Assembly (NCBI GenBank): GCA_964584315.1
Contig: CAZOZO010000002.1
Location: forward strand, 82,863-146,862
Source: CAXXOK01 sp964584315
GTDB taxonomy: Bacteria; Bacillota; Clostridia; Christensenellales; Aristaeellaceae
Direction: 5' to 3'
Length of the DNA: 64,000 bases
Shown here: one piece after another, positions 47,401 to 56,400 of the stretch
Layout of the letters: every line of letters starts with the position of its first letter
Position numbering within the stretch: the first letter of the stretch is position 1
Position numbers and translations under genes: made by a program
The notes under the pieces: model-generated
Database searches by the model: none
Told to the model about the DNA's origin: nothing
Seen by the model: the letters and a program-made list of their open reading frames with translations, nothing else

Positions 47401-50400
47401 GTCGCGCGCGTGATGGTGATCGCGCCCGCCGCATAGCGCACGTCGTAGTTTTGCAGCACGGAGCCGCCGTCTCCCACGATGGTCGTAGCCGCCTCGTCGA
47501 AGGTCACGGGCAATGCGTCGCACACGTCGATGCGGCTGGCATCCACCAGCGCCGCCGTGAGGGTATGCTGGCGCAGTAGACCGCTCATACCGGATACCGC
47601 GTCGCCCGCATAGGCCGCGGGTTCCACCGTGTAGCCGACGGTCAGGGGCTGCTCGTCATAGAGTTTGGTGGCAGTGCCCGCCGTCACGGTCACAGAGCGC
47701 CTTGCGATGGCCACCTCGACCGGCGCAGGGGTGATCGTGTAGTTCGGGCACGCACTGCCGACGGTTACCGTCCATGCGCCTGCATCGGTAAAGCTGTTGG
47801 CGACCGGCGCCCCGTCAATCGTGTAGGTGATGGCCGCAAGGATGCGCTCCGCATCGGCGGCGTTCACAGCCGCGCCGCCCGGCAGCGATACGTCGATGCT
47901 GCTGGCTTCGCCGTTAAACCCCTTGGCGATGGGCGTCGCAAGAAGTGTGACAGGCTTTTCCGTGATGGTCACGGCTACGGTCTTTTGCAGCGCAGGCAAG
48001 CCGGATGCCTCGTTTTTGGGCGTGAGCGTCGCGGTCACGGCATGTTCGCCAGCGTCTACGAAAGCGGTCGCTTCCGCCTGCGGCGCACCATCCACAGTGT
48101 AGGCGACGTCATAGAGCGCGATAAACGCATCCGGCACGGCGAGGGTCGCGCCATGGGCCGCCCCATCGAACACGCCTTCATAGCCTCTCAGGCTGAAGTC
48201 CGCGATGGTCAGCGAGCCAGGCTCGCGCGTGATGCTGTAGTTGGCGGCGAGGTTGCCCGCGCGCTCCACGTTGCCGATCACGACACTGCCAGCCACAATG
48301 GCCACGGAGTGGATACCCGCCTCGGTCCCGCTGGCGGGGCTCAGGGTATAGGCATCCAGCGTGTCGCCGCCTGCCAGCCCTTCGGGCGTAGCGGTCAGAC
48401 TATGCGGCTGGCCGTCGAAGGCGAAGCTTGCGCTGTTCACACGCAGCGTGAGCGGCGCGGGCGTGACGACCAGCGTGGCGTGCGCTTCCGCGCTGCCACC
48501 CTCGTAGTTTGCGTTGGTCACGCGCACCGCGAGCGGCATAGCGCCCGCATTGATCAGCGCAGGCAGTTCATCCGCCGCCGTGAAGGGGATATAAGCGCCG
48601 CCATCCACGCTGTACTCAAACGTAGAAGCGCCCACGGCATTGGTTGTCATGCTAAAGCCATGGCTTTGGCCGTCATATGTGGCGCTGTCCGCCGCAAGCG
48701 TAATGGACAGGCCGCCGCGCGGCGTGACCGCGAGGGTACCGCTGCGGTAGGCAAAGGCATAGTTGTTCAGGTTGGTCGTGCCCACGGGGGTCGCATCCGC
48801 GCTACCCACGGTGCTCTCGCCCACCTCGACTCGGCCGTTGTTTACAAAAGCCACAGTCACATCATCCGCGCCAACCAGTCCACGATCGCCGGTGGGGTTG
48901 CCAAGCACGTCAACGCTGGCGCGCTCCGCGGTGAAGGCGGTAATGGCTTTCTCGGCACCGTCGTACACGAATGCAGCGCTGGTCGGGGTCACATCCACGG
49001 GCCGTCGGCTGATGACAAGGGTCTCCATGGTTTGTGCGGATGCGACGAAGTTGTCGCTCTCCGCGCGAAGGTACAGCGGATAGGTACCCGCGTCTACATA
49101 GGCAGGCAGATCGGCTTCGGTCTCAAAGGCCGTCCAATTCGCGCCGTCCGTGCTGTAGGCAAGGCGGAGCGCGCCCGCATCCGGCTCGCCCGTGGTATAA
49201 GCAAACCCGTGGCTGCGCGCGTCATACACGCCGCTATCCGGCGTGAGAGCCAGCGTGAGCTCCGCGGCCTGCGTCACGGTGATCGTGCCCGTGCCTATGA
49301 TCAGGTTGTAGTTGTTCAAATCGCCGTGTGCCAGCGCGGCGGGGTACACCCAGCCGATGGCATTGCTGCCCGCTGCGGTACGGGTTCCGTCCGTCAGGGC
49401 CAGCACGGCGTAGTCCTCGCCGATGAACCCCGTGACCCCCGTGCCGTCCGCCTTGGGGTTGTCGTGGCCGGTCACGCTGTGCGGTGCGCCGTCGTACACA
49501 AAGGTGCCGCTTTCGGGCGTGATGGTCACGTCGCGCTTTGTGACCGTCACATTCGCGCTAACCGGCATAAATACCAGGCTGCCGGTTGCATCGGTCATCT
49601 GCAGCGTCACGCGGTGTGTGGACGCATTCACATAGGCCGGGTTACCAGCCTCGGCAGTCTCGGGCGCGCCTGCGGCCAGCGTATCCAGTGCGGTAAAGCT
49701 GTAGGTGAAGCGATCCGTATCGGTCAGATCGATGGTCTGCCCGCCCAGTGAAAGACTCTGCGGCAGCGCAAGGCTGTGCGGCTGACCGTCATAGACGGCG
49801 GACACATCCGCCATGGCGATCTGCGCCGCGGTGACTGCCGTGGGCGTGATGGTCAACTGCCCCGGCAGAACCGTTATGGCGTAGTTGTCGGTCAGGTCGC
49901 CCGCCGCGCCCAGCACGCGCACACTGCCCGCGTCGATGGCAAAGCCATACGTGCCGGCGAGGGTGGCGGTGTTCTCGCCCCCGATGGTCAAGGCAGTCGC
50001 GTCCACAACATGATCGGTTTCCGGCGCGTAACCGCTTGCCTCCGTGAGGATCGTCGCGCTGTGCGCCGCCCCGTCGTAAGCATAAGATACCGCCTGTGAG
50101 CCGAGCGTGAGCGGACGCTGGCGAATGGTCACCTCTACGGTGACAGGCGCGGGCGCGGCATGCAGCGCGCTCTTTGCGGTGATGCGCACGCGGTACGTGC
50201 CCGCTTCGGTGAAGGCAGGCGGCGCTTCATAAGTCGCGGTATCGCCGCGGCTGGTGACCGCATAGGTAAAGGTATAGTCGCCTGTGCGCTCCACCGGCGC
50301 GCCGCCCTCGGCGCTAACCGTCACGGTGGGCAGCGGCAGGGCGTGCGCCTGCGCGTCGTATACCTCGGTAAAGCCCTCCGCGGTCATGGCCGCTACCGCA

Positions 50401-53400
50401 GTACCGCGCACCACGCGGATGAAGCCTTCCACCGCAGTGATCCGGTAGTTCTTTGCATGATCCGCGTTGGCGATGGCGAAACGCTCGAAAGTAACGGCAT
50501 GACCTTCGTCCACATTCGCCTGCGTGTTGCTGGCCAGCGCAAAGTCGAAGCCGTCACCCGCGTAGAGGGTATCCTGTGCGAGGTCGCCAAGCTGCCAGTG
50601 CGCGCCGGTCACGCTCCACACCTTGGCAGTGCCGTCCGCAAGCAGGGTGTATGGGAAATCATCCCTGCTGTCGGCGGTCAACGTCACGGGAGCCGGTTCG
50701 ATGGTCAGGCTCGTGCGAGCGATCTGCGTGCGATAGTTGGGGTGTGTCAGGCGCACATACAGCGTGTAGGCATCGGGCACGCCGCCCGCGCCGATGGCCT
50801 TGACCGCTGTTTCGGTGGGCAGCGCACCTGTCTGCCAGCCCTCCGCGTCAGCAGCCAGCGGCGTGTCGCTCCACGCGATGTTGGCTCCGCTCAACGCTTC
50901 GCCATCCGCGCTTTGCAGCGCAGGCAACGCATAGCCATGCGGCTGCGCATCATAGATGTGCGCGGCAGACACGTCCGCGGTGGCGCTTTCCGCCTTCACG
51001 ATCTCCAACGCGCCGCTTTGGTAGGTAACGATGTAGTTTGCGGTCACATTCGCGGAGCCGCGACGGATGCGCGTCGCTTCCGTCGCGAAGGTCACGGCGT
51101 ACATTCCAGCGTCGGTCTGCGCAGCGCTGTTCAATTCAGCGGTCGCCCGGTCGCCGTCCGCCAGGCCGGTAGCCTCCGTCGCATCAGCGACAGTGTAGCC
51201 GACGGTGTAAGCGCTGCCCGTGTAAACATTACCGTAGCTCTGGCCTGCGACCAGCGTCACGGGACGGCGGTTGATGGTCAGGATCGCGGAAGCCTCGGCC
51301 ACTCCTGCATAGTAGGGGCTTTCGACCTTCACGTCAAAGGCATAAACACCCGCATCGATCTGCTCAGGCAGTTGGCCGCCCTGCGGCAGCTTTATCCAGT
51401 CGCCGTCGCTCGTGCGGTAGTACACGGTATACGGTGTACCCTCCGGCGCGGTGACTGTATAGGCAAGCCTGTGGCCCTGAGCATCGTAAGTCACGGTGAG
51501 CCCATCCGCCGCGATGGCGAGCGCGCCGGTGTTCTGCGTTACTTCGATCGAGCCTTTCACAGCGGTCACGCGGTAGTTGGCGGGATTTGTCCCGGTGGCC
51601 CACGCAGCCGCTGCGATGCCCACCTCGTTGCTGCCGGGCAGGGTACGCGCATTGTCCGTAAGCGTCACGCTCTGGATGGCGTCTGCACCAACCAGGCCGG
51701 TGGTGGCCGTTGTCGAGTCCACGCTCCAGCCCGTCACGGTATATGCCAAACCGGTATAAGGAGCGCTGAGGCTGCCCGCGCGCAGCGTAACGTCGCGGCG
51801 GGTGATGGTCAGCGTCGCCTCGGCAGTCGGTTTGTTTGCATAGTTGGGGTTGCTGGCGCGCACGCGCAGCGTATAGACACCCACATCGGTATAGGCGGGC
51901 AACGCCGCACCTTCCGCAAGGGTTTGCCAGTCGCCGCCGCCCACGCGGTACTCCAGCGTGACCGGCACGCCAGCCGCGCTGGCGGCGAAGCCATGCGCCG
52001 CACCATCGAACACATAGGCGCCAGCGCCCGCGGAGAGCGACACCGTGAGCGCGCTGCTCTGTGTCACTTTCAGCAAGCCGCTATTATATTGGAAGGAATA
52101 GTTTTCCACATCGCCCGTGGCAAGCGTCGCGCCCGACGGCATGGGCTGGCTCTCGCCCACGTCGGTACGCACGTTGTCCGAAAGGGTGACCGTACCGACT
52201 GCGTCGTCCCCCACAAGACCGGTACCGGCGGCGGGCGGCGCGACCGTCCATGTGGTCACGCTGTGGGGCTGCGCGTCATAGGTCGCGGTGAGCGAACTCG
52301 CCGTGATGGTGACGGGCCGCCGAGCAATGGCCACCGTGGGATACGCGGAGGCAATGATGTAGTTGGGATGCTCGCCGCTTACGGCCACCAGCGTCTCGGG
52401 CATGGCGTCCACAAAGCGGTTGCCGGTGGCGCTGCCGCCCATGACGTAGGTGAGCGAGCTGCGGATAGCCTGCGCGTCGGCATCGTTTACCGCGCCGTTT
52501 ATGCCGGTGGGCACGCTCACATCCAGCGAGTGCGCCTCGCCGTCATACACGACGCTGATGCTTTCGGCGGCAAGCGCGATGGGTTTACGGCTGATGGCGA
52601 CTGTCGCCGTGCCCGTCCACACCACAAGGCCGTCGCGACGCACGGTCACAGTCACGGGAACGGCCCCTTCGGTCGCGTCCACATAGGCGTTGGGCGTGCT
52701 ATAGGTGAGAGTATCTACCCCCACGCCCAGCAGAAGCTGGTTCTTGCTGTCGGTAAGCGTCACGCCGTGCGGCTGGCCGTCGTACACGCCGCTGTAGCTG
52801 CTGAGGCTCAGGCCATCCACCGTGGTAGGCGCAAAGCGCGCGTAGAACATGCGGCTGCCCGTGCTGCCCGTGGGGATAGCGGGCGTGGTGACCGGCGTGC
52901 CGAGGCCCGCGTCCGTATACCAACCGAGGAAGGTATAGCCCTCGCAGGCTGCGCCGGACAGTGTGAACGGTGCGCTTTCGACGGTGTAGCCGCTGGCCAT
53001 ATTGGGGTTGATCATGCGCGCGGCAGCGGTCGCGGGCAGGTTGCTCGCGTAGCCGATGGAATAGCGCACAGGCGACCAAGACGCATACAGTACTGTGTTT
53101 TCGGTAATGGACAGGCTGTGCTCCCACGCCGCGTCCGGCCCGTAGGGCGGGTTGACGAGCTGGTCAAGCTCGTTTTTGCGTTTCCACCCCGCGAAGGTAT
53201 AACCCGGGCGGCTCATGTTGCCCGCGCCCGCCACGGTGATCGACCCGCCGACCGGCACCGTAGCACCCGTCGGCAGGCTGCCGCTGAACGGCGCGTCGCT
53301 CGCGTAGGCAAGCGTTACCTCCATGTAGCTCCAAACGGCGTAAAGGGTCAGATCTTCCTTGGGCATGGTGAAGGGGTTGCTCACAAGCTGCACACGGCCC

Positions 53401-56400
53401 AAATCCACCTGCGTGCGGTATACCTGCCCCAGCACTGCCGTGCTCACGCTCCAGCCTTCAAAGCGGTAGGTGCCGTAGGCGGGCTGTTGCGCAGGCAGCG
53501 CGACCTCGTCTTTAAAGCGGTGCTCCTGAGGCGCAATGCCGCTGCCCGCCCCGCCGTTGTTACCTTCGAAAGTCAGCGTATAGGTATTGGCGGCGTACAC
53601 ATAGTCGATGTAGTTGTCGCCCTGCGCGATGGTCAGGCTCTGCGTAGTGGGCGAGCCGGTGAGCAGCGTGAACGTTTCGCCGTTGTGCTCGCGCTTGGTG
53701 TCGTCCGCGGGCAGCGCATAGGTATACTCCTTGCCCAGGCGCACCTTCGTATCGGTGGAACCCGTGCGCACGATGGGCGTCGCGATATCGTTGCCGCGTT
53801 CGTCACGGAAGCGGATGTTCACAGCGATGTCGCTGCGCACCCGGTAGTAGAAGGTCACATGGTTGCGACCTGCATCCGAGGCGATGGGGATCGCCACGCT
53901 CGCGTGGCTGGCATCGCTCAGCTGGTACCCGGCCACGGCGGCGGCGAACACCGTGACCGTCTTGCCAAAGCGCGCCCTGCCCGTCATGTCCGGCGCGATG
54001 GTTTCTCCGGTGTCCGCATCCACAAAGCTGGCGCCATAGGCAACGGTGTTGCGATTGTAATACACCATCAGCGTGAGCGGGCTGGTCGCGCTGGAATACA
54101 CCACGCCCGCGGCTGTGGAGATGCCCGCCATGAAGGTGTAGCCTTCGTAGGCCTTATCGGCGGCGCGCACCGTGGAGCCCAGGGGCGCATTGGTGTAAGT
54201 CTCGGTCGCGCCCTCATCGCAAACATAGGCGTTATCGTCCAAATTTTGCAGATATCGCTTGACGATATACTTGCCCGTCGGGTTTTTGGTGTAGACGAAC
54301 GTGATCACGTTCTGGCTGATGTTGCTGGGGTCAGTCTCCGCCGCCAGGTTCATGGTGATCTGGTAGGCGTTGGGCGAGTAACCGTTCACATTGACGTATT
54401 TGGCCGTGACGGTCGCGTCACTGGTGTCGAACGGGCCTTGCGCGGGGGCTTTCTCCACGCCGTCGGTATCCACGAAGCGCACGCGGTAGTACACCGTGGG
54501 CACTCGGGAGTATACAAAGGTAATCACGTTGGCTGTAGCGCTGGGCTGGAGCGTGATGGAGGAAGAGACGCGATCCGGGAACAGCGGCTGCTTGCTGCTG
54601 TTGAACGCCGCCGGCGCGGTCTCGGTGATCAGCGCGCCTACCTTGTTTTGCCCCGTCTTGGTGGCGAGGGTCTTGAAATCTGCGCCAAGCACGGCGTTGC
54701 CGCCCGCATCCACGTAACGCACGGTGTAAACCACATCCACCGCCGTCCAGTGCGCCTTGAGCGAAAGCGCCTTGGTGATGGCCATACTGAAGGTATAGAG
54801 CTTCTGCATGCCGTTTTCTTCATAATACCAGTAGTCGAACTGATAGCCGTCGCGGGTGGGCTTCGCGACCGCCGCCGCGGTCGAGCCCTTCTCGATGGTC
54901 TGGCTGCTTACGATGCCGCCGCCCTCGTAGTTCGAATCGAACAGCACGGCGTAGGTGGGCTTCTTCCAACCGGCGTAGAGCATCAGCCCATTGGCAGGCA
55001 TGGTGGCGGTTGCCCAGCCAAACAGGGCGTTGGCGTAGAAGTGGCTGTCGGTATACCACCCGGTGAAAACATATTCCGGATCCATGCCTGCTGGACGCGC
55101 CGGCAGATAGTTATACGCCGCGAGGGCGGCCTCAAAGTAGATTCCCCCGACCGCGTTGAGCACGCCGTCGTTGAGGAAAGAGAGCGTTGCCTTGTTGCGC
55201 GCGTAATAGAAGGTGACGGTGCGCGCGGTCACCTTTTTACCGCTTGTCTTGGTATCGACAGTAACGATATCCACATTGGTGAAGCCGGTGATATCTTTGG
55301 CGCTCCAGCTGCTGCTGCTGCTGGAGGTGGAAACCACCTGCGCAAGGTTGTCCGCCGCCCTGTAATAGCGGGTGGTGCCATCCGCGGCATAGGGCGTGCC
55401 GGTTCCGTCCGCCGTTTCCAGCATGTATACGAGCGTATCGGTCACTGCGCCGTCAAAGTTGGCGGTAAAGGTATCGCCCGCGGTGTAGTTGCTGTTGAGC
55501 AGTTCCGGCACCAGCGTCAGCCGTTTGGACACGTACGTGGCTCTGCCCGCCGTACCGGACCAGCCGTTGAAGTCGCTGGGCGTGACGCTCTCCGGCCACA
55601 GCGCGGAGATGCTCTGATCCAGCTTGGCGGTAAACTGATAGTTGATGCCGCTGCCAGCGCCGGGGAACGTGGCGTTCCCCCTGTACGTAGTGCCGTTGGC
55701 GCGCAGGGTAGCACTGTTGTCGCCCAATTTGAACGAAAGGGTGTACACCTTGCGCTTGTAATACGCATTTTGCACGGTGGTGCCGTCGCCCTTGACGGTC
55801 ACGGTATCGCAGCGTTCAAAGTTGGCATAATTTGCTAGCGTACCGCTATATGCGCTGGCCAGCGTGCTGAGCGAAGCGCCTGCCGCCGCGGTCATGGATT
55901 TGCTGTCCACAAAGCTGTAGTTGCTGTCGTTAGGGTTCTCCAGCCAATACACGATGGTGTATTTGACGGTTTGCGCCGTCCACTGGGCCACGCTGGTCAC
56001 ATCGCTGGCGGCGATCTTGGTGGGTACGGTAGGCGTCCAGCGAACGAAGGTGTAGCCCAGGCGCACGGGTGCGGCCACGGCGGTCACGGGCTGCTCAAAG
56101 CGGCCAACCTGCGGAGGGATGTAAGTGCCATCGGCAGTGTCGAACATCACATAATGGATATCGCGATTGTACTTGATCTCGATCACCGTGGAGCCGTCCG
56201 CCGCGATGTAGTCGTTGCAGGTGGCGATGTTGGTGACCGCGGTAAAGCCCGTATACGTGCGCACGTCGGTGTTTGCCACTGCCGTCAGGCTGCCGGTGCG
56301 GCCCGTGCGGGTCACGGTGGCGGCGTTGTCGACCGTGTAACCGTCGCCACTGACATTTTGCAGCAGGTGAACGATCTTGTACTGCGTATCCAGCCGCGAG

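Noticed and set aside
50160..55838. Plus-strand open frame of 1,892 codons, with others of 1,126 codons (41313-44693) and 588 codons (47985-49751)
   Set aside because: They lie antisense to the giant repeat gene, have no domains or ribosome-binding sites, and their Gly/His/Arg/Val-rich text is what the complement of a GC-rich Thr/Ala/Asp-rich repeat gene produces.
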